From a virus: a stretch of 44,115 nucleotides of DNA. Both the position numbers and the translations under genes were made by a program. The notes beneath the pieces were generated by a model, which worked only from the letters and a program-made list of their open reading frames with translations, was not told the origin of the DNA and searched no databases. The DNA is taken from the IMG/VR virus record IMGVR_UViG_3300050821_002944, positions 1 to 44,115 of that record; one strand, written 5' to 3'. Below are positions 14,180 to 21,605 of this stretch, piece by piece. Within the stretch, counting starts at the first letter, position 1. Every line of letters begins with the position of its first letter.

Positions 14180-15202
14180 ATGGCGGTCACCGATCTGACC
14201 GACAGTCTGCCATGGTGGGCGCGTGGAGGGGCTGGGCCTACCGGAGGGCCTGGAGCAGCTCCGATGGGCGCTGGCGGGCCTGACGGGCAAGCTTGGCTGC
14301 AGTACCTCTCGCAGATGTACGGCATCAGTCCCGATCAGGCCGCGATGATGATGCAGGGCGGCTCGAACCCGGCCAACATGCCATCGCCCAACGCTACGCC
14401 AATGGAGGCCGACAACCCGCATGGCGACGGCCCGCCCGGCCCGGTGTCGCCGTTCGCCGTCCCGCCAGGGCCACCGCCGATAACGAACTTCGGCAATCCA
14501 GCCCCAACGAATGGACCGGGGCCGGGCAACGTCGGGCCTGTCAACTTGAACGCGGCGAACCCGCCGCCAAGACCGATCATTGCATCGAGCGTCGGACGAG
14601 GCCCGCCGGTTGGCGCGGGCCTCCTCGACCAGTCGGGCGTCCAGCGCGGCCCCATGGGCGTCCTCAGGACGCAGCCGGGCGCGTCCGCGCCAGTTGGCGC
14701 AGGCCTCCCCGATCAGTCTGGCGTGACACGCAACCCGGCGGGCGTCCTCACGCCAGGGGCGCCTGCAACGCCCTCTGGAACAGGTCCCGCAGCGCCCGTC
14801 GCGGCGCCTGCGACCCGCGTGCCTGGGCCAATGGCGGGCGGCGGCGCAGCGGCCGTGGGCGCGACCTCAAACCCGCGCTTCGTCGGCATCGACGCGCCCA
14901 ACTTCAACCCGCAGAACAGCATCAACATGCGCGGCGGGCCGCAGGGGACCGCGCTCAACCTCGCTGGCCTGTTCGGCGGCGGCGGCCAGAACCCCAATGT
15001 CCCTGCGGCCACCGCGCAGCCGGTGGCGGCGCAGCGTCCCGTTCCTGGCCCGCTCGCATCGGACGCCATAACCATGAACCCTGCGGCCCTCGGCAGCGCG
15101 GTCAGCAAGCCCAATTGGTGGCAGCAGTTCGGCCGCCCAGATATGACCGCTGACCAGATCGCCCGTGCGGTCAAGAAACCCAACTGGTGGCAGCACCTGT
15201 AA
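14180..15202 (+). CDS. Long Pro/Gly-rich protein with WW tail repeats (340 aa)
   Basis: ATG 14180 follows GAGGAGACCC. Residues 20-230 are low-complexity Pro/Gly/Ala with two VGAGLxDQSGVxRxPxGVL repeats; residues 35-60 (AWLQYLSQMYGISPDQAAMMMQ) form a short amphipathic helix. The C-terminus repeats KPNWWQQFG and KPNWWQHL around DMTADQIARAVK. Build resembles disordered virion proteins elsewhere in this genome (26311-29483). Role unknown. Confidence 0.65.
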   Translation: MAVTDLTDSLPWWARGGAGPTGGPGAAPMGAGGPDGQAWLQYLSQMYGISPDQAAMMMQGGSNPANMPSPNATPMEADNPHGDGPPGPVSPFAVPPGPPPITNFGNPAPTNGPGPGNVGPVNLNAANPPPRPIIASSVGRGPPVGAGLLDQSGVQRGPMGVLRTQPGASAPVGAGLPDQSGVTRNPAGVLTPGAPATPSGTGPAAPVAAPATRVPGPMAGGGAAAVGATSNPRFVGIDAPNFNPQNSINMRGGPQGTALNLAGLFGGGGQNPNVPAATAQPVAAQRPVPGPLASDAITMNPAALGSAVSKPNWWQQFGRPDMTADQIARAVKKPNWWQHL

Positions 15203-15399
15203 TGCCCAAGATCCTCGACCGCGTCGTCAGCCAGCTCAAGGCCAAGGGCGTGGCCAATCCCTACGCCGTCGGCGTCTCCGCGATGCAGAAGGCGGGCAAC
15301 CTGAAGAAGGGAACCGTGCAGGCGACCAAGCAGGGCGTTCGACGGGGAAACATGACGCCCGATCAGCGCGAGAAGGCGCGGCGCGCTCGCGGCGGTTAG
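15202..15399 (+). CDS. Small basic phage protein (65 aa)
   Basis: MPKILDRVVSQLKAKGVANPYAVGVSAMQKAGNLKKGT...: a pattern (DRVVSQLKAKG, A-GNLKKGT, basic end) seen in small proteins of many phages, of unknown function. TAATG overlap with the preceding stop gives the start. Its end touches the convergent gene at 15396. Confidence 0.7.
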   Translation: MPKILDRVVSQLKAKGVANPYAVGVSAMQKAGNLKKGTVQATKQGVRRGNMTPDQREKARRARGG

Positions 15400-15421
15400 A
15401 GCGCGCCCTTCGCCCGCCGCG
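15388..15421. terminator. Possible bidirectional hairpin at a convergent gene junction
   Basis: CGCGGCGG (15388-15395) and CCGCCGCG (15414-15421) can pair across 18 bases where the plus cluster and the minus cluster meet. No T-run, so it may slow rather than end transcription. Confidence 0.25.
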
Positions 15422-15674
15422 TCACGGCCTTGAACACGCAGTGGACGAGGAACTCGACGACCACGCGCATCAGCTCAAGTTCCTTCGCGGCCTTCGCCTC
15501 GGACATCGTCCCCTTGGCCACCCACTTCGGGTAGACGCGCTGACGCAACTCAAGTTCGCGCCGACAGCAGGCGAGCAGGTCGTTGAGGTTGACATCATGC
15601 CACTCCATCGCTGGATCGCTGACCTTCACCAAGGGCTCGCGGTGATCGCGCTTCTGCGGGAACGTCTTGACCAT
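15396..15674 (-). CDS. Unknown phage protein (92 aa)
   Basis: ATG 15674 (MVKTFPQKRDHREPLVKVSD) with GGGAG ten bases upstream. Contains LLACCRRELELRQRVYPKWV followed by a helical end; this L-ACRREL-MRxxVYPxWV pattern is familiar from small temperate-phage proteins without known function. Its 5' 80 nt overlap the upstream gene in another frame. Confidence 0.65.
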   Translation of the reverse strand: MVKTFPQKRDHREPLVKVSDPAMEWHDVNLNDLLACCRRELELRQRVYPKWVAKGTMSEAKAAKELELMRVVVEFLVHCVFKAVTRRAKGAL

Positions 15675-15903
15675 GCGGCTTCTCCCTCAGGAAGTGGTTG
15701 AAGGTCTGGATCATGTTGATCGTGCAGAAGCGCAATTGCTGGAGCCGCACGGCAATCGCCATGAGATCGCGCTCGTCCGTGGCGTCGAATAGCTTCTGTG
15801 CATAGTCCTCGGCGAGGCAGGCGACACGCCCCACCTCCTCCAACGCCTCGCGGCGCAGGGCCTCGATCACTGACGGGTCAGACGGGTCAGGCGCGTCAGG
15901 CAT
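15595..15903 (-). CDS. Unknown helical protein (102 aa)
   Basis: MPDAPDPSDPSVIEALRREALEEVGR... is helical to about residue 75 (LQQLRFCTINMIQTFNHFL), then a polar tail that overlaps the next gene by 80 nt. The start overlaps the previous stop by 8 nt. No motif recognised. Confidence 0.55.
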   Translation of the reverse strand: MPDAPDPSDPSVIEALRREALEEVGRVACLAEDYAQKLFDATDERDLMAIAVRLQQLRFCTINMIQTFNHFLREKPHGQDVPAEARSPRALGEGQRSSDGVA

Positions 15904-16282
15904 TCTTCAGCGCCTGAGCCAACCGGTAGATGCGCCACGGCGCCGCTCTGGGTCCGTCCGTCCACTCGCGGATTTCGCGCGCGGCTTGCATCGCCTCTGC
16001 GAACGCCGGGTCCCTCGCTGACGGAACCTCGTCCCACGGCGGCTCATCACCGTCGTAAAAAGGCCCTGTGGGCTTCAGCCCCGCCGTCGGCTTTCCGCCA
16101 AAATCCATAGGCTGGGGAGGCAACCTCATCGCCGCTTTCGCTTCATCCCCCGGCCGCGCGCGGTTACGTAAAATTCGGTCTTTCGCTGCGCCTTTAATTC
16201 CGGCCCAGACACATCGCTTCAAGGTTGCAATCGCCCACGGGTCGCCAGCCTCAGCCATCTGTCTAAGTTTCGACTTGGCCAT
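15896..16282 (-). CDS. Unknown basic protein (128 aa)
   Basis: ATG 16282 opens MAKSKLRQMAEAGDPWAIAT...; basic helical N-terminus (LKRCVWAGIKGAAKDRILRNRARPG), proline-rich middle, and a C-terminal EIREWTDGPRAAPWRIYRLAQAL helix. The frame stays open upstream through a hairpin-rich stretch that looks non-coding, so the internal ATG is preferred. Unknown role. Confidence 0.6.
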   Translation of the reverse strand: MAKSKLRQMAEAGDPWAIATLKRCVWAGIKGAAKDRILRNRARPGDEAKAAMRLPPQPMDFGGKPTAGLKPTGPFYDGDEPPWDEVPSARDPAFAEAMQAAREIREWTDGPRAAPWRIYRLAQALKNA

Positions 16283-16783
16283 ATCCAGTGCCCTATTCTG
16301 AACCAGTAGCCTCTGGAGGGGCGGCCAACGGCCGCTCCTGCTCCCTGCTGAAGCAAAGCCCCCCTTACCCCCCACGGCCTTTTCCAAAGGCCACGGACAG
16401 GGTGGGAGGATTTGCAAAAAGCAGGGTCCCTGCATTTTGCGCCGGGCCTCGCGGTTCACCGGCATCTGGCTGTCAAATCTAGCAGTCCGTGCCAGAGAGG
16501 CTTGGTAGCCCCAGCCGCGTCGCCACGCCGCTGCTAGGCGAGCCGGAATACACCGGCCATATGCGTGACCCTTTTCTATTGGGCTTCGCCAAGTACATGA
16601 GCGCGTCTCGAAATGACCCGCCGTGCATGGGTGGCGAAACCGAACGCAAACCTTTCCCGTTCTCTGAAAACTTGCGCCTTCAAAGTGTTGTTAAAGTCTG
16701 TTAAAGGCTGGCCGAGGATGTTCTGATCAAACGCCTTAGTACCTGTGCCTGGGCGGTGTTCGGCCATACGCGCCGCCCAGGTT
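16283..16783. other. 500-base gap with hairpins; no convincing gene
   Basis: Holds AGGGGCGGCC-AAC-GGCCGCTCCT (16317-16339, one G-T pair) and GGCCTTT-TCC-AAAGGCC (16376-16392), both strong stems, and TGTTAAAG repeated within 16688-16706. A 63-codon minus frame (16767-16576) has no clear ribosome site or known motif and is not called. The segment probably carries the promoter and leader of the 16282 gene. Confidence 0.4.
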
Positions 16784-16972
16784 CTATTTCAGCGTCTCCC
16801 TTGCGAAATCTAACGTTTTGAGCGTCTCCGCCGCAGCTTCAAGCGCGGTGGAGACAGCCTCGATGCTCGTTCGCCCGCGTTCGGTTGATTGCTCGGCCAT
16901 CGCCAGATAGCGCCGCGCAGCCGTCTCGACGGCCTCGATCTGCTGCCTGAGCGTTGGCTGGTCTTGGGTCAC
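16784..16972 (-). CDS. Small helical protein (62 aa)
   Basis: GTG 16972 overlaps the upstream TGA as GTGA. MTQDQPTLRQQIEAVETAARRYLAM...: two Ala-rich helices, no motif. Last gene of the repressor-nuclease operon. Confidence 0.5.
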   Translation of the reverse strand: MTQDQPTLRQQIEAVETAARRYLAMAEQSTERGRTSIEAVSTALEAAAETLKTLDFARETLK

Positions 16973-17445
16973 CGAATGACGAGCCTCATCATGCGGCTTC
17001 CGAGGTCGTCCATCGGGCGCAAATAGTCGCGGTGGATGTAGTGGGTGATGATGCCGTAGCCGAAGTCTTTGACCGGCGCTCGCGCTAGGATCGACCCGTA
17101 TTCCCAGCCCAGCAGACGGGCGTGGCGGTCAATGTCTGAATATTCGGAGAGGACGTAAATGTCGGCGACGACCTTGTCTTGCTCTTGGATCAAATTGATC
17201 GCTTTGCGGAAACATTTCACATCGACGCTAAAGGCGAGCGGCACAACAAAATCAACGCCACGGTCGCCGCCCGGCAGGCGCCTAAGGTTCAGCGGCAGGT
17301 CATAGGTCGTTGCAAATTCGGCTTCGCCGACGAGGCCGACTAGCTCGTAATCCTCACTCAATGGCCGACGGCCCGGTGAGTTGACGTGCAACTCCAATCG
17401 GCGTTCCGCCTCGATCTCCAAAAGGTCGAGCAAATCGTCGCTCAT
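16969..17445 (-). CDS. PD-(D/E)XK-like nuclease (158 aa)
   Basis: The order GEAEF (Glu41/43), GGDRGVDFVV (Asp61/Asp65), then SVDVKC (Asp75-Val-Lys77) matches the active site of the PD-(D/E)XK fold, in which Asp and Asp/Glu-x-Lys hold Mg2+ for DNA cleavage. The rest is alpha/beta with a C-terminal HYIHRDYLRP. It follows a VRR-NUC gene in the same operon, behind the XRE repressor. May process phage or invading DNA; substrate unknown. Confidence 0.65.
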   Translation of the reverse strand: MSDDLLDLLEIEAERRLELHVNSPGRRPLSEDYELVGLVGEAEFATTYDLPLNLRRLPGGDRGVDFVVPLAFSVDVKCFRKAINLIQEQDKVVADIYVLSEYSDIDRHARLLGWEYGSILARAPVKDFGYGIITHYIHRDYLRPMDDLGSRMMRLVIR

Positions 17446-17455
17446 GCGCTCAGCC

Positions 17456-17809
17456 TCATTGGCGGATGGCCCCCCATTCAGCGAGAACTTTGATGGGCTG
17501 ATCTCTGCCGTAGGTCACTGCGTATGGGACGCCGCGCGCGATCATCAGGAGCTTCAAGGCGTTCTGCGCGGCGGACAGCTTTCCTTCCTCGGTCTTAAGT
17601 TCGAGCCATCCTGTCCGGTCGCCGAGCTTGGGCGACATCACGACGAGGTCGAATAGGCCTTTGGTCAGTCCAGGCTGGCCGTGCGCGTTGGCGTTGGGGA
17701 CGGCGGCAACCAGCGAACCAGGGACGCCTAGAGCGCGCCAGTGCGCCAAGACCGCCGACTGGATCAGGCCCTCGCGCGGCGCAAAAATATTTCGACGACG
17801 CCGCGCCAT
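17456..17809 (-). CDS. VRR-NUC domain nuclease (117 aa)
   Basis: Minimal VRR-NUC protein (family of Holliday-junction or flap nucleases, PD-(D/E)XK fold). Visible motifs: AVPNANAHG (residues 37-44), TKGLFDLVV with catalytic Asp54, WLELKTEEGKLSAAQ with Glu70 and Lys72 and the downstream Gln82. Length near 110 aa is usual for phage stand-alone versions. Sits between the XRE regulator and a second nuclease on the minus strand. Confidence 0.85.
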   Translation of the reverse strand: MARRRRNIFAPREGLIQSAVLAHWRALGVPGSLVAAVPNANAHGQPGLTKGLFDLVVMSPKLGDRTGWLELKTEEGKLSAAQNALKLLMIARGVPYAVTYGRDQPIKVLAEWGAIRQ

Positions 17810-17818
17810 CTCAACCCC

Positions 17819-18127
17819 TCAGGCTGCTTTGAAGATTTCCGGCGAGACTTCCTGCAGGCGTTTCAGCGCGCGGACCTGCTCCTCGACCACCGGCAGGCCG
17901 CCGAACATGTCGAGGCGGGCCTCAGGCGCGAGCAGCGCGAGCCAACGCAAGGTCAGATCGAGCGAGGGCCTGCGGCGGCCCATCTCAATCGCGGTCATGT
18001 GCAAGCGGGTGATGCCGAGCTTCGCGGCGAAGTCCTTCTGCATCGTGTCGGGATAGAGCGCCCGACGCACGCGCATCAGCTCGACGAGCGGCGGCTGTTC
18101 AGGCGGGCGTTTGTGCGGTCGGGCCAT
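17819..18127 (-). CDS. XRE-family repressor candidate (102 aa)
   Basis: From ATG 18127 (MARPHKRPPEQPPLVELMRV). Residues 28-62 (MQKDFAAKLGITRLHMTAIEMGRRRPSLDLTLRWL) form an XRE helix-turn-helix; the C-terminal tail (PVVEEQVRALKRLQEVSPEI) may dimerise. It is divergent from the recombination operon with four operator copies in between, the usual place of a CI-type repressor, though it lacks a cleavable peptidase domain. It may be a Cro-like partner of the two HTH proteins at 9.2-9.9 kb. Confidence 0.75.
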   Translation of the reverse strand: MARPHKRPPEQPPLVELMRVRRALYPDTMQKDFAAKLGITRLHMTAIEMGRRRPSLDLTLRWLALLAPEARLDMFGGLPVVEEQVRALKRLQEVSPEIFKAA

Positions 18128-18255
18128 CGCAAGAGAATTGCGCCCAGCCTTTTCTTTCGTCAAGCAACTATTATCGCTATCCACAAGGTAACGTGCGTTT
18201 GAGCTCCAAGTCTGGTTATGCATCTGGGCCAACTTCATACGCTTGTTCGCGGTAT

Positions 18256-18351
18256 GTAAAACGTCTAACACCATGTAAAACGTTTAACACACTGTTAAAC
18301 GTCTAACAAACGGTGCGAATACTTGTGGAGAAAGCCCTGTTAAACGTTGAC
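18256..18351. promoter_or_regulatory. Operator array between the XRE gene and the recombination operon
   Basis: GTAAAACGTCTAAC 18256-18269, GTAAAACGTTTAAC 18275-18288, GTTAAACGTCTAAC 18294-18307 and the degenerate GTTAAACGTTGAC 18339-18351. The first three start 19 bases apart, so adjacent sites would face nearly the same side of the helix. GAATACTTG (18316-18324) matches, inverted, the CAAGTATTC next to the operators at 9.58 kb. Confidence 0.7.
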
Positions 18352-18399
18352 GCCTCGATGGCGCGGGGACAACCTTAGGTCTTTGCAGGAGCGCCCCAG

Positions 18400-19227
18400 A
18401 TGAGCGATACTCAGTCAGCGGCCGAGGTCCCTTACCAGTTGGCTGCTGCGCCGCCCTCTGAGCCGCCCCCTTCGGCCTCTGGGGGCGGCGGCCTGCTCGC
18501 CATGATCGAGCGGCTCGCCACCAATCCGCAGCTCAACATCGAAGTGTTCGACCGGCTCCTGACCGCGCGCCGCCAAGAGGAGGACCGCGCCGCCGAACGC
18601 GCCTTCAACGACGCCATGAGCCAAGCCAAGGGCGAGCTGCAGCCGGTCCTCAAGACGCGCGATGTCGACTACCCGTCGAAGAAGGAAGGCGGCGGGCGCA
18701 CCAAGTACAAGTACGAAAATTTCGCCGATGTCGCGCGCTCCGTCGACCCGGTCTTTTCGGCGCACGGCCTCTCCTACCGCTTCGGCATCGAGCAGGGCGG
18801 CGATCTGGTCCGCGTCATCTGCATCATCTCCCACCGCGACGGCCACAGCGAGCGCATCAAGCTTGAGGGCAAGGTCGACCCAGGCTCGACCGGCATGTCG
18901 ATGGTGCAGGCGCTCGGGTCGGCGCTGACCTACCTGCAGCGATACTCGCTGCGCGCCGCAATCGGCCTCGCGGCTGGCGTCGACGACGACGGGAAAGGCG
19001 CGGGCGGAACGTCGCCCAGGATCGTCGCCGAACAGGCCAACGAGCTGCGCCAGCTCTTCGACCAGACAGGCCGCAGCGTAGCCACGATGCTCAATCTCAT
19101 CGGCGTCGACGACATCGATGAGATGAACGTCGACCAGTTCATGCGGGTCAGGGCCGCCCTCAACCTCGCCAAGGCAGAACAGAAGCGCACCAAGCCAGGG
19201 AACGACAATGCTCCAAGGAACGGTTGA
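18400..19227 (+). CDS. ERF-family single-strand annealing protein
   Basis: Anneals complementary single strands during phage recombination and genome circularisation. The ERF core is at residues about 65-200: ERAFNDAMSQAKGEL, the KYKYENFADVARSVDPVFSAHGLSYRF motif, then MSMVQALGSALTYLQRYSLRAAIGLA, a signature of the family. N-terminal Pro/Gly linker and a C-terminal NDNAPRN tail, which often binds SSB or nucleases. AGGAG lies nine bases before ATG 18400. Partner of the YqaJ exonuclease at 19749. Confidence 0.9.
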   Translation: MSDTQSAAEVPYQLAAAPPSEPPPSASGGGGLLAMIERLATNPQLNIEVFDRLLTARRQEEDRAAERAFNDAMSQAKGELQPVLKTRDVDYPSKKEGGGRTKYKYENFADVARSVDPVFSAHGLSYRFGIEQGGDLVRVICIISHRDGHSERIKLEGKVDPGSTGMSMVQALGSALTYLQRYSLRAAIGLAAGVDDDGKGAGGTSPRIVAEQANELRQLFDQTGRSVATMLNLIGVDDIDEMNVDQFMRVRAALNLAKAEQKRTKPGNDNAPRNG

Positions 19228-19762
19228 GGGGCCGCCGGGCGCGCCCACTCGCGCCTTAGAGCCTCGTCTCATTCTGGACTGGATGCAGGCGCGGCTTGGC
19301 GTCGATCCAGAAGCGGGGACAATTATCTGGCTCGATCCGCCTAGCAATCATCCACGCCTGCGGGGTCTCCTGGCTGGCTCACCGAGAAAAACGCGCCATG
19401 GCAAGGTGTACTGGCACATCAAATACAACCGATTTGCCATTAAGCGCAGTTGGCTGATCTTCCTTTGGGCGCATGGTCGCTGGCCGACTGATTGCCTCGA
19501 CCACGCTGATGGCAATTCAGGGAACGACGCTATCGGCAATCTTCGCGAAGCGACGGTCCTGCAAAATGCATGGAACCACAAAAAACGCGCTCGCCCCAGC
19601 ACGAGCAATCTCCCGATGGGCATCCGATTGTCTCACGGGAGGTTCCAAGCCCGCATTGGCTATCGCAAGACGCAAATTCCTTTGGGCAGCTTCGCAACCG
19701 TTGAAGAGGCGCTTGCAATCTACGCTGCCAAGCGCCGGGAGCTTTACAATGACTTTGCCTGA
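19208..19762 (+). CDS. HNH homing endonuclease with AP2-like DNA-binding domain (184 aa)
   Basis: The HNH_3-type core shows RSWLIFLWAHGRWPTDCLDHADGN (Asp98-His99, Asp101), Asn111 in GNLREAT and Asn120; residues 133-183 (MGIRLSHGRFQARIGYRK...EEALAIY) form an AP2-like DNA-binding domain. Homing endonucleases cut alleles that lack them. It is wedged between the ERF and YqaJ genes, overlapping both by 14-20 nt, and is poorer in G+C than these neighbours, as expected of a mobile gene. Confidence 0.9.
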   Translation: MLQGTVEGPPGAPTRALEPRLILDWMQARLGVDPEAGTIIWLDPPSNHPRLRGLLAGSPRKTRHGKVYWHIKYNRFAIKRSWLIFLWAHGRWPTDCLDHADGNSGNDAIGNLREATVLQNAWNHKKRARPSTSNLPMGIRLSHGRFQARIGYRKTQIPLGSFATVEEALAIYAAKRRELYNDFA

Positions 19763-20402
19763 TGCGCCGCAAGGAAGCGAAGCTTGGCGTCAAGCGCGCT
19801 GCGGTTCGGTAGGCGCGTCCGACGCGCCGCGCGTGGTTCGCCGCACCAAGACTGGCTACAGCGCGGATCGCGAGAGCCTGATGGCGGACAAGCTCCTCGA
19901 GCGTCTCACCGACACGCCGGTCGAGATCTTCAAGACCCAGGCGATGCTGCAGGGGACCGCGCGCGAGCCTGAGGCGCGCATGCTCTACCAGATGGTGCGC
20001 GGCGTCGAGGTCGAAGAGGTGGGCCTCGTCACGCATCCCACGATCAAGGGCACGCACGCCTCGCCCGACGGCTACGTCTTGGTTCCTTTCGAGACCTCGA
20101 TAGCGGGCCTGATCGAGATCAAATGCCCGCTGCCCGCCAAGCACCTCGACACGCTGCTCAACGAGACGATCAGCAACGATCACATGGTGCAGATGCAGTG
20201 GCAGATGGCCTGCACCGACCGCCCCTGGTGCGACTACGTCTCGTTCAATCCCGACTTCCCGGCTGCAATGCAGCTCTGGATCAAGCGCGTCGCCCGCGAC
20301 CAATCGCTGATCGGCGAGCTGCATCGAGAGATTGCGCAATTCATCCGCGAGCTGGAGCAGAAGGTCGAGCGCCTCTCGCGCCGGTACGCGGTGGCTGCAT
20401 GA
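19749..20402 (+). CDS. YqaJ-type viral exonuclease (217 aa)
   Basis: Lambda-exonuclease-like 5'-3' enzyme that makes single-stranded tails for ERF annealing. Motifs: GSEAWRQARCGSVGASD (residues 9-25), LQGTAREPEAR (68-78), Asp107 in SPDG, and GLIEIKCP with Glu123 and Lys125, the PD-(D/E)XK centre. C-terminal coiled helix. ATG 19749 overlaps the endonuclease stop by 14 nt; before insertion it presumably followed the ERF gene directly. Confidence 0.9.
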   Translation: MTLPDAPQGSEAWRQARCGSVGASDAPRVVRRTKTGYSADRESLMADKLLERLTDTPVEIFKTQAMLQGTAREPEARMLYQMVRGVEVEEVGLVTHPTIKGTHASPDGYVLVPFETSIAGLIEIKCPLPAKHLDTLLNETISNDHMVQMQWQMACTDRPWCDYVSFNPDFPAAMQLWIKRVARDQSLIGELHREIAQFIRELEQKVERLSRRYAVAA

Positions 20403-20446
20403 TTAAACGCCCACAAAGCCCGGCTCGAACCCGCTAACCCCGGCTG

Positions 20447-20947
20447 ATGCCCATGCAAAGTTTCACTTGGAACGGCCAAGCGATGATCCCGGCGAAGCCC
20501 CTGGCGGCGGTCAAGGAGTTCGTGCCGGGCCGCCGCTACTGGTTGGAGGAAGTCTCTGACAGGAGCTGGATCAGCCACCGGCATGAGTTCGCCTTCGTCG
20601 CCAATGCCTGGGACAATCTGCCTGAGGCGCTCGTCGAGACGTTCCCGACGAGCGAGCATCTACGCAAGGCGGCGCTGATCGCCACCGGCTGGTATCGCGA
20701 AATGGTCATCGAGGCAGGGAACGCGGCTGCGGCGCTGCGGGTCGCCGCCTACGCCAAGGGGCGGGATGAGTTCGCTCATGTCGTCACGCGCGGCCCGACG
20801 GTCATCGTGCGGTGGGCGCGCAGCCAGCGCATGCATGGCGCTGACCGGATGGACAAGGCCGAGTTCCAGAAATCGAAGGACGACATCCTGGGCTGGATCT
20901 CGAACCTACTCGGCGTCACGCCTGAGCGGCTCAGGGGCGCGGCATGA
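20447..20947 (+). CDS. DUF1367-like phage protein (166 aa)
   Basis: RRYWLEEVSDRSWISHRHEFAFVANAWDNLPEALVETFPTSEHLRKAALIATGWYRE is a pattern I associate with DUF1367 and related proteins of recombination regions (SHRH-x-FAxxxxAWxNLPE, FPTxEHLRKxAL). The C-terminal part has VTRGPTVIVRWARSQRM and KAEFQKSKDDIL. Biochemical role not established; perhaps an ssDNA-associated accessory protein. Start ATG 20447 or 20453. Confidence 0.75.
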   Translation: MPMQSFTWNGQAMIPAKPLAAVKEFVPGRRYWLEEVSDRSWISHRHEFAFVANAWDNLPEALVETFPTSEHLRKAALIATGWYREMVIEAGNAAAALRVAAYAKGRDEFAHVVTRGPTVIVRWARSQRMHGADRMDKAEFQKSKDDILGWISNLLGVTPERLRGAA

Positions 20948-21261
20948 AGCCGGTGAACTGTCCTCGTTGCGGGGCGTTTCTCTTGCTTTGCGATGCGGCA
21001 GCCGCTCCGCGTGCGCCCAAGCCGTGGGCCGACGACACGCGGATCAACGACCTCCCCGTTAGCGCCCGCGCAAAGAACATCGTGAATAACAGCACATGGG
21101 ACAGCGACGCCAACGCCTGGGTGCGGACGAACCGCTTCCTCACGGCTGGCGATGTAGACGCAGCCGATGACAAGGAGCTTCTTCGCCTTACGAACTTCGG
21201 CAGAGTTTCCCTGAAGGAACTTAGAGAGGCGATCAAAACCCTCAAAGAGCAGACGGCATGA
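20944..21261 (+). CDS. Stand-alone RNA polymerase alpha-CTD-like protein with N-terminal Cys pair (105 aa)
   Basis: Residues 34-100 match the alpha subunit C-terminal domain: INDLPVSARAKNIV (first helix) and TAGDVDAADDKELLRLTNFGRVSLKELREAI (helix-hairpin-helix). By eye alignment to E. coli RpoA, Arg265, Asn268, Asn294, Gly296, Ser299 and Glu302 correspond to Arg42, Asn45, Asn84, Gly86, Ser89 and Glu92; Lys298 is Val88. A CPRC pair (Cys6/9) precedes it. Probably binds A+T-rich promoter DNA or competes with host RNA polymerase. ATGA-coupled on both sides. Confidence 0.8.
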   Translation: MKPVNCPRCGAFLLLCDAAAAPRAPKPWADDTRINDLPVSARAKNIVNNSTWDSDANAWVRTNRFLTAGDVDAADDKELLRLTNFGRVSLKELREAIKTLKEQTA

Positions 21262-21605
21262 CCCGCCTCCCGTTCACCAAGGCGGCGGCGATGGCCATCG
21301 TCTTGCGCTCGACCGACATGCAGGGGCGGACATGGTGCGAGCAGTGCGGGGCCGAGTGCCTGTCGCGCGCTGATTTCGAGATCGATCACGTCGTGGCCGA
21401 GGGCATCCTGCCCGCCAATGACAACCGCGCGCCGCTCACCGCCGAGGACGGAAAATTGTTGTGCCTCAAGTGTCACGACAAAAAGACCAAGCGCGACGTG
21501 TTCGAGATCGCCAAGTCGAAGCGCATGGGGAGGAGGCACCGCGTCGTCGGCAAGGGACCAACCGAGGTCGCCCGCCGGTTCGGCGTCAAGCAGGAGCCAG
21601 ACTGA
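21258..21605 (+). CDS. HNH endonuclease, phage type (115 aa)
   Basis: CEQCG (Cys27/30), EIDHVVAEG (Asp43-His44), then LLCLKCHDKKTKRD (Cys69/72, His73): a zinc-containing HNH nuclease of the compact phage type, unlike the homing type at 19208. In tailed phages such nucleases can assist packaging, but here it lies in the early operon. Coupled by ATGA upstream and TGATG downstream. Confidence 0.85.
   Translation: MTRLPFTKAAAMAIVLRSTDMQGRTWCEQCGAECLSRADFEIDHVVAEGILPANDNRAPLTAEDGKLLCLKCHDKKTKRDVFEIAKSKRMGRRHRVVGKGPTEVARRFGVKQEPD

Noticed and set aside
16576-16767. 63-codon minus frame in the 16.3-16.8 kb gap
   Set aside because: No convincing ribosome site, no overlap coupling and no recognisable composition; treated as intergenic.
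20421-20437. CCCGGCTCGAACCCGC resembling a tRNA T-arm (possible attP core)
   Set aside because: The reverse complement has the TTCGA loop, but the five-base stem does not pair and no acceptor end follows; the similarity is too short for an attachment site.
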